Notes: a model not told the origin generated them from the letters alone. 64,000 nucleotides of DNA from Rhizobium sp. WYJ-E13 (GCF_018987265.1 NZ_CP076854.1:2046001-2110000); one strand, 5' to 3'. Positions 8,091 to 17,522 are shown, counted from the first letter of the stretch. Numbers and translations: made by a program.

Positions 8091-8546
8091 ATGAGCACTA
8101 AGGACGCTCGCAATCAATTCATCGGAATGCTCCTCGCTGAGACAGCGCCCGAGGAACTTCCTCTGCTGGAAACTTACGTTGCTGCCATCGACACTGCAGA
8201 AGCGGGCCGCCGCGCGGGCAAAGGCCTTGGTATCCCTCCAGAATGGGTGGGTGCGATCGGGGTCGCGTCGGTCTTCGTCGGCCAGGTCGTGTATAATGTT
8301 CTAGGTGAGTGGGTGAAGGATACGGCAAGTGAGATTGCAAAAAAGTATGTGGTCGATACTGGGGTCGAAGCTTTGAAGGGGTGGTTGAAACGCCCCGACA
8401 AGGCGTCATTGGACAAGGTCCTGACGACCGATGGCCGGCTTGCGATCCTCAAGGTGGTCGAGGAAGATGCCACGAAGGCTCGGCTCTCTAGAAAGGACAC
8501 GGAAAAGCTCAAGAAGTCCGTGCTGAAACGCCTTGGCGTCGGGTAA
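8091..8546 (+). CDS. hypothetical protein, 151 aa
   Basis: I start it at the ATG at 8091 because a GGGGGA ribosome binding site lies about 8 bp upstream; the frame is open back to 7998. The protein has a helical acidic N-terminus, a hydrophobic stretch around residues 52-70 (WVGAIGVASVFVGQVVYNVL) that may insert in or lie on a membrane, and a lysine-rich helical C-terminus. No family recognised. The M48 protease gene follows closely on the same strand, so the two may form a unit in which this is a substrate or partner. Confidence 0.6.
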   Translation: MSTKDARNQFIGMLLAETAPEELPLLETYVAAIDTAEAGRRAGKGLGIPPEWVGAIGVASVFVGQVVYNVLGEWVKDTASEIAKKYVVDTGVEALKGWLKRPDKASLDKVLTTDGRLAILKVVEEDATKARLSRKDTEKLKKSVLKRLGVG

Positions 8547-8616
8547 GATAAAGCGTGCCACCGAGACGGAAGCGCGGCTGCCGTCCCGCTCGATATTCGC
8601 AGCAGAGGTTCGGCTT

Positions 8617-10047
8617 ATGCGCCATGAAGCCCTGCGGCGGGCAATCTTACTAAGCCTGATATCGCTGATCGTGCCATCCCTTGTCCTCGGAAGTAGTTGG
8701 ACAGCCGAACTCTACGACCTCATCTTGCCGCTCGGACCACCGGGTTCGGCGCTTCTACATGCAATGGGGCTGCTCACGATTCTGACGCTCGGCGTAGTCT
8801 GCATCGGCGAATACCGGGCCACACGACTTTTGAGAAAAGGACGTCCGATCCCTGCGCAAGCATTGACGGTTGTCGCTGACCTCGCCGCGCAGGCTGGCGT
8901 TAACGCCGATGCCATAGGCTTCGGTAAGCTCGACGAGGAAGGCATAGAGGCAGTGGTCGCCGGCCGTTCCCGTGTCATTCGTATTGGCACATTATGGGTG
9001 CGAAGCTCCATTCTTGAGCCAGCACGATTTCGGTTTGCGATTGCACACGAGATCGCTCATCTCGCGAGTGGCGACCCAAGGGCGGAGCGCATAGTCAACG
9101 CTGCCGTCCTGATCGGCGGCCTCGCCATGATGGCGGCGATCGGCAGGATCATCGCCTATGTCGGAGGTGATACGCTGGCACTGTCTCACCTCGATCTTCC
9201 AACGCTACTCTTTGTCTTGAGGAACGCAGTTCCAGCCATCCTTGCCAATCTGGTCGCGCTCGGTACGCTCGCGGTGCTAATACTCCTCGAAAGCCGCGCC
9301 TCTGCTCGCTTGCGCGAATTCCATGCGGACGCGATCGCTCGAAACCTCTCCGGCGGCGATGGGCTTGGTAAAGTTACCAGCATGCGGTCAAAGGACTCCG
9401 GCATCGGCTTTGTCAGTAGACTGCTGGCGGTCCATCCCCCGACACAGCAACGGTTCCTCGCCCTTAAACGCGCTGGAACCGCCTTCAGTGCCGACGAGCT
9501 TTTGTTCATCCTCGTTGGATACTTCAGTGGAACTATCCTCGAAATAACGTTGCAGCTTAATTTTGTCATGGCAAGTCCGGGTGTCTCGACGCTCGCGCAA
9601 CGAAAGGCGCATCTCACGGCTGAGATGGCGGAGAACCCTTTTACCTACTGGACAATCTTAGGGCTCTCGACTGCCCTCCTGGTTCTGTCGCAGTCACTGA
9701 TTCTCGGACGAATGCTGATTACCGAAGAAACTCGCAAACCGCCTCGTCATGCTGCTTCCTTAGCCCTCCGGTTGCTCAGTCTCGCTGGAGTGGGTAGTTT
9801 CATCGCTTTGGCGACAAGCCAGACTGTCTATTTCGAACTGTCGGAGGCAGGTTGGAATATGCTGCACTGGATTGCCGGCGATCCGGATCGAGTCGGGCTG
9901 CATGCTTGCCTTTTCCTATCATTGACGATTTCTGCCTTCGTGATCCTGACCGTTCCATCACTACGAGACAAAGGGCCAATTTATCCGTTGATGGTGGTTT
10001 CGCCCACCTTGAGCACATTGGCACTCGGTATCTGGTTTTATTTCTGA
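8617..10047 (+). CDS. M48-family membrane metalloprotease
   Basis: About 476 residues from the ATG at 8617. An alternative TTG start at 8533 would overlap the upstream gene by 14 bp; I prefer 8617 because the protein then begins MRHEALRRAI, directly before the first membrane segment. HEIAH (residues 144-148) with the later REFHAD motif is the M48 (HtpX/Ste24-like) zinc site. Two N-terminal membrane segments, two hydrophobic segments between the zinc motifs, and three or four C-terminal ones put it in the inner membrane. The long multi-spanning C-terminus is longer than HtpX. Function in the island is unknown. Confidence 0.78.
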   Translation: MRHEALRRAILLSLISLIVPSLVLGSSWTAELYDLILPLGPPGSALLHAMGLLTILTLGVVCIGEYRATRLLRKGRPIPAQALTVVADLAAQAGVNADAIGFGKLDEEGIEAVVAGRSRVIRIGTLWVRSSILEPARFRFAIAHEIAHLASGDPRAERIVNAAVLIGGLAMMAAIGRIIAYVGGDTLALSHLDLPTLLFVLRNAVPAILANLVALGTLAVLILLESRASARLREFHADAIARNLSGGDGLGKVTSMRSKDSGIGFVSRLLAVHPPTQQRFLALKRAGTAFSADELLFILVGYFSGTILEITLQLNFVMASPGVSTLAQRKAHLTAEMAENPFTYWTILGLSTALLVLSQSLILGRMLITEETRKPPRHAASLALRLLSLAGVGSFIALATSQTVYFELSEAGWNMLHWIAGDPDRVGLHACLFLSLTISAFVILTVPSLRDKGPIYPLMVVSPTLSTLALGIWFYF

Positions 10048-10152
10048 TGTTGACAAGCGCCCCCGACGATCGGGACCCAATTGGAACCGGCCTTCTGTAT
10101 TGAGGTAGGCTGAAATGCGAACGGACTGCATATCAAAAAAGTGAGATTATGA

Positions 10153-11331
10153 ATGTCCACCCGATACGGTAGCTGGAACGATATCCTCGTTCTGCCAGAA
10201 GATCTGATTGCATTTGCATGGTCAGCGCCAATGCGCGATCTTGCCGCAAAGCTTGATATTTCGGATGTTGGGCTGCGCAAGCAGTTGACCAACTACGGCG
10301 TTCCACTCCCGCCACAAGGCTACTGGAATAAAGTCCATGCGGGAAAGCCGCTACCATTTCGCCCCAGTCCTCCACCTCGCCGCCCGGGCCAGGTTGGACG
10401 AGTGAAGGTGGATCCTCGTTATGCGAAAATTCTCTCAGTTGCCGAAGCCATGCCGTCCTCAGGTCCCTTTGCCTCTGCGATTGTTCCCGATGATTTGGAC
10501 GACCTTTTCAGGCAGGAATTGAGCGCCGTTGGAAGCGTTACGGTTGCGAAAGCCATCGGCGTTCCCCACAGAGGACTCGCGCATCTCCTCAGACAGGAAG
10601 CTCGCAGACAGGAGAAGTTCTTAAAGAGCAGCTGGGAGACGGACCGACCCATGTTTGACTCGCCGCTCTCAAAACGATGCCTGCGGATATTGAATAGCCT
10701 GTTTCTTGTGCTCAGCAAGCGTGGTCATGATGGTGACGCGTATGAATATAGCGGGGAACTCCGCGCCCGCGCGATCATCGGCGACACTTATCTCGGCCTG
10801 AATCTAGCTATTGTCGGCAAGCACAAGAAAGTTCGTAGAAATGGATATGAAAGACCGGCTCCCGATCTGCCGGCGTCAACAACGCTGGCGCTGAGTCTCG
10901 CCGCAGATTTTGACGGCCGTGTCTCGAAAAGCTGGCAGGATGATGCAGACAATCGACTCGAAGATAAGATTGCCGTGATTGCGGCGGAACTCATCGTGGC
11001 GGGAGAAGAAAAGTTCAGAAAAAGCCTAAAGGAAGCCGAAGAACGGGCAGAGGAGGTTCGTCAGGAAGCAGAGAGGCAGCGGCGGAAGCGGCTCGAAGAG
11101 TTGAACCAGCAACGGCTGGATAACCTAAGAATGTCGGGTGACCTGCTACGTCGGGCACAAGATATCCGGGCGCTCGTGGAGCGTGTGCGTATGGCAATCA
11201 CAGAAGGCTCCGCTGAGATTGACGAGGCAAGGCTGACGGCCTGGGAGCGATGGGCACTCCGAGAAGCGGACAGGATCGACCCGATCAGGTCTGGCCAGTT
11301 CCTGACCCATTTGGATGAACCATCCGCTTAG
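10153..11331 (+). CDS. HTH and coiled-coil hypothetical protein
   Basis: A 392-residue protein. Residues about 20-70 hold a pattern common to a family of uncharacterised bacterial proteins: PMRDLAAKLDISDVGLRK, then VPLPPQGYWNKVHAGKP, suggesting a short helix-turn-helix followed by a conserved GYW-K-AGKP segment. Residues about 290-350 are a strongly charged, Glu/Arg-rich coiled coil. Such proteins occur in accessory regions, sometimes as lone genes. The sequence suggests nucleic-acid binding; no enzymatic motif is visible. It stands apart from its neighbours by about 100 and 350 bp. Confidence 0.6.
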   Translation: MSTRYGSWNDILVLPEDLIAFAWSAPMRDLAAKLDISDVGLRKQLTNYGVPLPPQGYWNKVHAGKPLPFRPSPPPRRPGQVGRVKVDPRYAKILSVAEAMPSSGPFASAIVPDDLDDLFRQELSAVGSVTVAKAIGVPHRGLAHLLRQEARRQEKFLKSSWETDRPMFDSPLSKRCLRILNSLFLVLSKRGHDGDAYEYSGELRARAIIGDTYLGLNLAIVGKHKKVRRNGYERPAPDLPASTTLALSLAADFDGRVSKSWQDDADNRLEDKIAVIAAELIVAGEEKFRKSLKEAEERAEEVRQEAERQRRKRLEELNQQRLDNLRMSGDLLRRAQDIRALVERVRMAITEGSAEIDEARLTAWERWALREADRIDPIRSGQFLTHLDEPSA

Positions 11332-11681
11332 ATTACCTTGCAATTCACATAAGGCATCGCCAAGCCCGCACTGTTGCAGGCAGTCGCGGATCTGTTTCGG
11401 CGCCCGCTATTTGCCGGCATTACTCCGGAATCGGCAAAGATGCATTTCCGGTGTTCGCCGGAGCCTAGCGAATGGCAAAATTCCTTGGCCTCAACATTGT
11501 CACTGCGGCACGGCGCGAAACGCAATGATGTTTCAAGTGTGTCAATTCTTTCAATGACGCTTAATCGCGATTTTGTGCCAGCAATGATTCCGATCAGACA
11601 GACCGTAGTGTAAGCATAGCTCGGAAATTGTTCATTCAGGCAGATAACTGGTAATACTTTACCCGCCCAGGAGACCGCATC
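11332..11681. other. intergenic region before the dGTPase, no gene seen
   Basis: 350 bp without a supported gene. A CTCCGG/CCGGAG inverted pair about 40 bp apart occurs near 11422-11465. The last 60 bp should hold the promoter of the dGTPase gene; AGGAGA lies just before its ATG. Confidence 0.45.
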
Positions 11682-13019
11682 ATGGAATGGCTTAAACTTC
11701 TTGACCGTCAGCGCCTTTCCGATGCGGCGTATGAAGAAAAGGCTGACCGACCATCCTTCGTGCAGGACGCGGATCGCATAACATTTTCAGCGCCTTTTCG
11801 CCGCCTCGCGAACAAAACGCAGGTTCATCCTCTCTATGAAAACGACCACCTTCATCATCGCCTGATTCACAGTGTCGAAACGGCAAGCGTCGGGCGCTCC
11901 CTTGGGATTGCGGTCGGCGACTGGCTTGAGAAGGAGCATTCACTGCCAGCAGGCGAAAAGCACGCGGTCGCGGGAATCGTTCAAGCGGCCTGCCTTGCGC
12001 ACGATATCGGCAACCCGCCCTTCGGACATTCCGGTGAGGCCGCGATCGGACAATGGTTTTCCCAGAAGTTCGCGGGTGAGACAGAACTGTTTGCCGCGCT
12101 GGATCAAACCAGACGCCAGGAATTTGAAGCGTTCGAAGGCAATGCGCAGGGCTTTCGCTTAATCACGAAGCTTGAAATGTATCGCAATGAAGGCGGAATG
12201 CGGCTATCGCGGAGTGTCTTGGCAGCCTTTTCGAAATATCCGACGACTGCGCACGTTCGGTCAGTCGCCAACCAAACGCATGACTATTGCGGCCTGAAAA
12301 AATTCGGCATTTTCGAAAGTGAACTTGACCTTTTTGCGGATGTCGCAAGTGGCGTCGGCTTACCAGAAGGCGACGGCGATGGGCTTCGCTGGTGGCGGCG
12401 CCACCCCCTTGTCTTCCTCGTCGAAGCGGCAGATGACATCTGCTACAATATCCTTGACTTGGAAGACGCTTTTACATCCGGCGACTTCACGCAGGAAACT
12501 GTCATGGAGCATCTTCATGCTCTGGCGGGCAAAACGAACCGAGACCTCTCAGCCCGTCGGCCCGAGGAGGTCATAGCTTATGCGCGAGCCCGCAGTATCG
12601 GCAGTGCGATAGATGCCTGTGTCGAAGCCTTCAAGCAAAACTACGATGCCATCATGGCGGGGACATTCTCCGGATCCCTCGTCGGTGCGTCTCGCCAGAA
12701 AGCAGAGTTCGACAAGATCAAGGCTCTTGCATCGCAGCGCCTGTTCACGTCGCGACGAAAGACCGAGTTGGAGGTTCTCGGACGAAACGTCGTTCATCAG
12801 GTACTGGATGGCTTGGAAGGCGTTTACAGGGCTCTGATGGCGAACGGGTGGAAGGAAGCAGATCTGGACGGCTACCACAAGCAATTGTGTCGGGCGACCG
12901 GTCTCGATTTACGCGACGTCACCGATCCCTATACCGCGCTTCATTCGCTAACAGATTATGTTTCGGGCATGACGGACCGTTATGCAGTCAAGATCGCTCG
13001 CCTGGTCTCCGGCACATAA
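11682..13019 (+). CDS. dgt: dGTPase (deoxyguanosinetriphosphate triphosphohydrolase)
   Basis: A 445-residue HD-superfamily enzyme of the dGTPase type. It has the N-terminal DRITFSAPFRRLANKTQV signature, H63 in HHRLIHSVE, the metal-binding HD at 107-108 within CLAHDIGNPPFGHSGE, and later LVEAADDICY. It hydrolyses dGTP to deoxyguanosine and triphosphate; related enzymes in defence islands lower dNTP pools to block phage replication. The ATG has a good AGGAG. It stands alone between an HTH/coiled-coil gene and the helicase. Its place near a guanine-replacing DNA modification system is notable, but a functional link is not shown. Confidence 0.9.
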   Translation: MEWLKLLDRQRLSDAAYEEKADRPSFVQDADRITFSAPFRRLANKTQVHPLYENDHLHHRLIHSVETASVGRSLGIAVGDWLEKEHSLPAGEKHAVAGIVQAACLAHDIGNPPFGHSGEAAIGQWFSQKFAGETELFAALDQTRRQEFEAFEGNAQGFRLITKLEMYRNEGGMRLSRSVLAAFSKYPTTAHVRSVANQTHDYCGLKKFGIFESELDLFADVASGVGLPEGDGDGLRWWRRHPLVFLVEAADDICYNILDLEDAFTSGDFTQETVMEHLHALAGKTNRDLSARRPEEVIAYARARSIGSAIDACVEAFKQNYDAIMAGTFSGSLVGASRQKAEFDKIKALASQRLFTSRRKTELEVLGRNVVHQVLDGLEGVYRALMANGWKEADLDGYHKQLCRATGLDLRDVTDPYTALHSLTDYVSGMTDRYAVKIARLVSGT

Positions 13020-13316
13020 CGAACGATCTCTGGATCTGGCCGCAAAGCAGGGAGTCGCGTTTTGTGGGAGATTCCATCGACAAACCTGGGAAAGGCATTT
13101 TTGACGCGCCTCGTCCGATGACGCGAAACGCGGAGATGCAGTTGTTGAGGCGCCGTGCCGGTCGTCAGGATACCCGCCCTTGTTTTGGCGGAAAAACCAG
13201 TGTTTTCGACCGTTGTGGGTTGCTGGGGAAACTGCGAACCGTCGTTGCAGAATCACCATATGTGTGCTGCATTTCCACTTATGCGGGAGCGTCGCTCCTT
13301 TGGAAGTGGACCTATT

Positions 13317-15737
13317 GTGACATACGAAGAATTCTTGGGTATAGTGGCGCGGACGGGTGCCATCGGAAGGTTGCCAAACGGAGAACAGCGCATCTGTCTT
13401 GAGGCAGACCCTGCGATTCCCACAATGATCGTTGCTGGTCCGGGAAGCGGCAAGACGACGGTTCTGGTGCTTCGCGTGCTGCGGCACATCCTTGTCGATC
13501 ATCTGCGTCCTGAGCAGATCCTGATTACCACGTTTACCGTTAAGGCGGCGCGGGAGATACGTAGCCGACTGATCGAATGGGGTGAGGCCTTGTTCGAACA
13601 GGCCAGAACCGAGCCGATTTCGCAAGCCGATCGGGAATTCCTGGCGCATGTGGACATCAATCGCGTTGTTACCGGAACGCTCGACAGCGTCTGCCAGGAG
13701 GCTCTTGGATCCGACAGGCATGCGGATGAACCTCCGCTCGTCACATTGGAGAGTTTCGCCGCCAGCGTCATCCTGCAGAGACGCGGCGGGCTCGGCGCGA
13801 GCTATCGGAACAATCAGGCCGTGCTCGGCGCATTTCTGTCTCCCTTCACGCTAGATGACGACCCGCCCACCACGCTGGCTGAAGCGGCCAACACATTGGT
13901 GCCGATCATCGACCGCTTTATCCAAGATCGGGTGGATGTGGTGAGTTTTGGGGCTGCCGACCAACCGGAGGCTCACCGGATCGTCAGCGAGATTGACGCG
14001 ACATATCGTCGATATCTGCGCGAGAATAACTTGCTGGATTTCTCTGGCCTGGAAGAGGCTTTGCTCGAGCGGCTTCGCGCCCGCCTGGTACCGATTTTGC
14101 TTGCCGATGTCAGGGCGGTTCTCGTCGACGAGTATCAGGATACGAACGCCCTGCAGGAAGCGATTTATTTTGAACTGGTCGAGGCGTGCCAGGCATCGTT
14201 CACGGTCGTCGGCGACGATGACCAGAGCCTTTATCGATTTCGCGGCGCAACGATTGAATTGTTTCGTGCTTTTATCGATCGATGTCGTAACCGACTGGGC
14301 AGAGCCCCAGCAGGTCCTCTTTATCTCGTCGAAAATTACCGTTCAACCGACGAGATCGTCGCCTTCTTCAACGCCTTTGTTCGCACCGACCCGAACTTTG
14401 GCCCGGCCCGCATCCAGCCGCCCAAGCCCGTCATCCGACCGAACAATGGCCAGGGCCAGGTGCCGATTCTGGCAATGTTCCGGCCCGATTCCCAGACACT
14501 CGCCAACGACCTGACAGACTTCATTGAAGCCGTCTTCCGTGGGGGCGGTTATCGTGACCCTCAAGGCCGGCTGATCGACGACCTGCGAGGGAACGCCCAG
14601 GCCGGCGACTTGGGCGATGCGGTTCTCCTCGCCTCCAGTGTGCTGGAAATGCAAAAACCGTATTTCGGCAATCCCCCGAAAGCACGTTTTACCCATCATC
14701 TGCGCAACGCCATGGCAACCCGCAACATGAAGATGTTCAACCCACGCGGCCGGTCGTTGCGCGACATCGAGCATGTCGAGCAACTTCTGGGATTGGTACT
14801 TCTCTCCATCGATCCACCCGATCGACCAGGTGGAAGCCTTTATTCCTCGATGGCGATCACCAATGTCGCCAAGTTCTTCATGAACCGATGGGTGGCGGCA
14901 GCGCAGCAGTTTCTGCAAACAAATCCTCGGCCAGTCTACGGCCGAGCCCTGGCTCAAGAGATGTCTGAGTGGCGCGACTATTGCCTGCGCGGAATCGGCG
15001 ATAAGGCATCTAGCCGCGACTGGCCGTTCCTCGACGTCATCTATGGCTTGATCCCGTGGCTCGATTACTTCGAGATCGATCCAGAGGGTCAAGTCTATCT
15101 GGAAGCGCTGTCGCGTGCCGCCGGACAGGCTGCGGGCTTCTCCGCCTACCGTGGGAGGCTCATCCGTCCGCAAAATCCGGGCTCTCCAGACGATCATGGC
15201 CGTCTCAGCATCGAGGCGATCATTCGGGACGTGTTGACGCCGCTCGCCGAAAACGTGATCGACGTCGACGAAGAGATCATGCCGAGCGTTCCTCGCGATC
15301 GATTGAACGTGATGACGATCCATCAGGCCAAGGGTCTCGAGTTTCCACTCGTGATCGTCGACGTCGGTACTGACTTTACGACGAATCATCAGAAGAACCG
15401 CTTTCGGCGGTTCCCGGAACAGCCATCGTCCACGGCGATGATCGAGGACCTGCTGGCGCCTTTCACGCCTGACCTCGGCGCTCTGCGCACGCAGCGCAAC
15501 GGCCTGGATAGAAGTTTCGAGGACTTGATCCGTCTCTACTATGTTGCCTTCAGCCGGCCGCAGAGCGTTCTGATGCTCGTCGGATGCGACAAGGCCCTCA
15601 AGTGGACTAGCAATATTAAGAATGTCGCGCTTGGCTGGCGTCAGGACGAGAGTTGGGCGTGGCGCGACCAGTCGCCGCAACCAACCGGCCGTCGGTTGCC
15701 GGTAATGGTCAGCCCGCCGAACCTACTTTTCGTGTGA
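13317..15737 (+). CDS. UvrD/PcrA-type SF1A DNA helicase
   Basis: About 806 residues from a GTG at 13317 (VTYEEFLG), which has GGAAGTGGA upstream; starts at 13281 or 13155 would add an unrelated N-terminus. All SF1A motifs are present in order: Walker A AGPGSGKTT (40-48), LVDEYQDT (motif II), GDDDQSLYRFRGA (III), NYRST (IV), MTIHQAKGLEFPLVIV (V), LYYVAFSRPQ (VI). It should translocate 3'-5' on single-stranded DNA using ATP. An Fe-S PD-(D/E)xK nuclease gene starts 7 bp after its stop, so the pair resembles AddAB or helicase-Cas4 type machines and may be a DNA-degrading defence unit. Confidence 0.88.
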   Translation: MTYEEFLGIVARTGAIGRLPNGEQRICLEADPAIPTMIVAGPGSGKTTVLVLRVLRHILVDHLRPEQILITTFTVKAAREIRSRLIEWGEALFEQARTEPISQADREFLAHVDINRVVTGTLDSVCQEALGSDRHADEPPLVTLESFAASVILQRRGGLGASYRNNQAVLGAFLSPFTLDDDPPTTLAEAANTLVPIIDRFIQDRVDVVSFGAADQPEAHRIVSEIDATYRRYLRENNLLDFSGLEEALLERLRARLVPILLADVRAVLVDEYQDTNALQEAIYFELVEACQASFTVVGDDDQSLYRFRGATIELFRAFIDRCRNRLGRAPAGPLYLVENYRSTDEIVAFFNAFVRTDPNFGPARIQPPKPVIRPNNGQGQVPILAMFRPDSQTLANDLTDFIEAVFRGGGYRDPQGRLIDDLRGNAQAGDLGDAVLLASSVLEMQKPYFGNPPKARFTHHLRNAMATRNMKMFNPRGRSLRDIEHVEQLLGLVLLSIDPPDRPGGSLYSSMAITNVAKFFMNRWVAAAQQFLQTNPRPVYGRALAQEMSEWRDYCLRGIGDKASSRDWPFLDVIYGLIPWLDYFEIDPEGQVYLEALSRAAGQAAGFSAYRGRLIRPQNPGSPDDHGRLSIEAIIRDVLTPLAENVIDVDEEIMPSVPRDRLNVMTIHQAKGLEFPLVIVDVGTDFTTNHQKNRFRRFPEQPSSTAMIEDLLAPFTPDLGALRTQRNGLDRSFEDLIRLYYVAFSRPQSVLMLVGCDKALKWTSNIKNVALGWRQDESWAWRDQSPQPTGRRLPVMVSPPNLLFV

Positions 15738-15744
15738 GGAACCT

Positions 15745-16914
15745 ATGGAACTGCCGATCAAACGTCCGGATCGTATCATTCCGGACTACAGCCTCACCGG
15801 TGACGTCCTGTCATTTTCGCGCTGCCAACGCAGCTATCGCTATTACAATGGCTCCTCGCTTCCGCCCTCCCGACCCGTGCAGCTCTGGTATGGAGAATTT
15901 TTGCACGGCATGATGGAGCGCACCTATCGGCTTTGGCAGGAAAACCAGTCGCTGCCATTCCCACTTCACTGTACCATCCCCCAGGAGGGGGAACGTCCCG
16001 ATGAACCGGTCGGCCTGCCTGCGCTCGACCTACGCGTGATCGGCTGGCCGATCGAGCAGGCGCTTGCACATCAGGGAAAATTCGCTCGCAGTTCCGACGC
16101 GCGGATATCGGCTTACGAGCGTGCCGAGGCAGTGATCAATCAGCTTGGGCCACATCTGTTCCCCTTGGTGGACGTTGCCGAACGGAAAGTGATTGGCACC
16201 CGTTTCCTTCTGCCGGGCCAGAACCCGAATGTCGAGCGAGCCACCCGCTACATCTTGGAAGGAATCATCGACGTCCTTGGTCACACACAACTCGATGACC
16301 AGCCGGAGGGCAACCCTTTGAAAGCCGCCATTGTCGCGGCGCAACCGGATCTCAACGGCGAATACGAAATCATCATCGACTACAAGGGATCGCGCCGCCC
16401 GCCGGTCGACACAGACGAGCGAAGCGACTGGCAGTTGGGCGAGTGGCAGGTACAAACCTATGCCTGGCTCAGATCGCAACAACCGGAGGCAAGGCCGGTT
16501 GCCGCCGCCATCCTCGTCTATATTGGCGAACTGTCGCCGGGTACGAATGAACTTTCAAACTTGAAACGCGAGATGCGCCGTGGCCGGACCGATGTCATTC
16601 CTGCCAATGGCACACCGGATTACTATCAGATCAATGCTTGGGAACCCGGTCGCCAAATCGATCTTTCCGACGACTTCAAGATGAGACGGGCGATCCGGAT
16701 CATTCCGGTCACGCAAGAATCGATGCATGCTGCAACAGCAGCGATCGACCGCGTGGTTCGCGCGATTGAAGATAGGGTCGTGGACGAACGCACGAGCAAT
16801 CATATTCGCCAAACCTGGCCCGCCGACAGCCAGGACGAAGCCACCTGCGTTGCGTGTGATTTCAGGGTCTCTTGCGAGCGGTACAACAGTCGCCCATGGC
16901 CGGAAAATGGCTAA
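15745..16914 (+). CDS. PD-(D/E)xK nuclease with Fe-S cluster (Cas4/AddB-like)
   Basis: A 389-residue protein. The RecB-type nuclease core shows H54, D176 (EGIIDVLG), D212-x-K214 (IIIDYKG) and a QVQTYAW motif IV. C27 near the N-terminus and C368-x2-C371-x5-C377 at the C-terminus are placed as in Cas4/AddB enzymes that wrap the nuclease with a 4Fe-4S cluster. It starts 7 bp after the helicase and probably forms a complex with it. Substrate is inferred to be DNA. A role as restriction arm for unmodified DNA, next to the 7-deazaguanine operon, is a hypothesis. Confidence 0.82.
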   Translation: MELPIKRPDRIIPDYSLTGDVLSFSRCQRSYRYYNGSSLPPSRPVQLWYGEFLHGMMERTYRLWQENQSLPFPLHCTIPQEGERPDEPVGLPALDLRVIGWPIEQALAHQGKFARSSDARISAYERAEAVINQLGPHLFPLVDVAERKVIGTRFLLPGQNPNVERATRYILEGIIDVLGHTQLDDQPEGNPLKAAIVAAQPDLNGEYEIIIDYKGSRRPPVDTDERSDWQLGEWQVQTYAWLRSQQPEARPVAAAILVYIGELSPGTNELSNLKREMRRGRTDVIPANGTPDYYQINAWEPGRQIDLSDDFKMRRAIRIIPVTQESMHAATAAIDRVVRAIEDRVVDERTSNHIRQTWPADSQDEATCVACDFRVSCERYNSRPWPENG

Positions 16915-16949
16915 AAGCTGCTTGGGAACGTCGGTCGTTCACTGGCAAC

Positions 16950-17369
16950 CTAGTTCGCGACAAAGGGGCCCAATAGAAGCGATCCGTAGCCATTTATCAA
17001 CGTACCCACGATGGCGATCGCGGGACCGTGCTTATATTCTGCGCGAGCGTCTTGGAAGCGTTGGTTCTCTTCCTCCGGGTTGACGAGAACGACACGACCC
17101 TCGACCTCCCTCACCTGACGCAGGATTGTTCTTCCACTCTCCAGCACCTTACGATCACCCTGCCGGATGAGCGGGCGAGCTATAGTCAGGACCCCTAGGA
17201 TGATGATGGGCGCTCCGCCTGCCGAAAGCCAACCTGGATCGCCAAGGACAAACGCAAGCGCTACATGAACGATAAGAACCACAGTCGCCAGCAGCCAGCC
17301 AATTGCAGGATTGAAGGCACGCCATTGTTCCAGCGTGGCGATAACTGCGAAAAGCCAAGTGCGACTCAT
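16950..17369 (-). CDS. small membrane protein, hypothetical
   Basis: A 139-residue protein with hydrophobic segments around 21-43, 49-64 and 115-135, and a charged loop (KVLESGRTILRQVREVEGR) between them. No family recognised. It is convergent with the nuclease gene and divergent from the deazaguanine operon, whose regulatory region it shares. It could be an independent cargo gene or a membrane effector of the neighbouring defence genes. Confidence 0.6.
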   Translation of the reverse strand: MSRTWLFAVIATLEQWRAFNPAIGWLLATVVLIVHVALAFVLGDPGWLSAGGAPIIILGVLTIARPLIRQGDRKVLESGRTILRQVREVEGRVVLVNPEEENQRFQDARAEYKHGPAIAIVGTLINGYGSLLLGPFVAN

Positions 17370-17402
17370 ATGTAGTCTCCTGTTCGACGGCGTGACGATT
17401 CC

Positions 17403-17500
17403 GCAGTTTCCATAGCAGGAATAAAAGCAGTCTGCAGTTTTTTGGTTGACCTTTTTGCGGTGTCGCAGTTATTTCATGAGCTAGTTTGATCTCTGCAATT
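17403..17500 (+). promoter_or_regulatory. array of four GCAGTT repeats spaced ~31 bp
   Basis: GCAGTT at 17403, 17434 and 17465 and GCAATT at 17495 are spaced 31, 31 and 30 bp, about three helical turns, so all face the same side of the DNA. Each is preceded by a pyrimidine-rich pair and followed by T/A-rich sequence. The array fills the divergent gap upstream of the deazaguanine operon and looks like a cooperative regulator-binding region. Confidence 0.5.
17446..17474 (+). promoter_or_regulatory. candidate sigma70-type promoter of the deazaguanine operon
   Basis: TTGACC (17446-17451), 17 bp, TTATTT (17469-17474). The third GCAGTT repeat (17465-17470) overlaps the -10 element and the second lies just upstream of the -35, as expected of repressor sites. 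The start codon is about 50 bp downstream. Confidence 0.45.
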
Positions 17501-17522
17501 AATTGGGGAACCGCACATTGGT

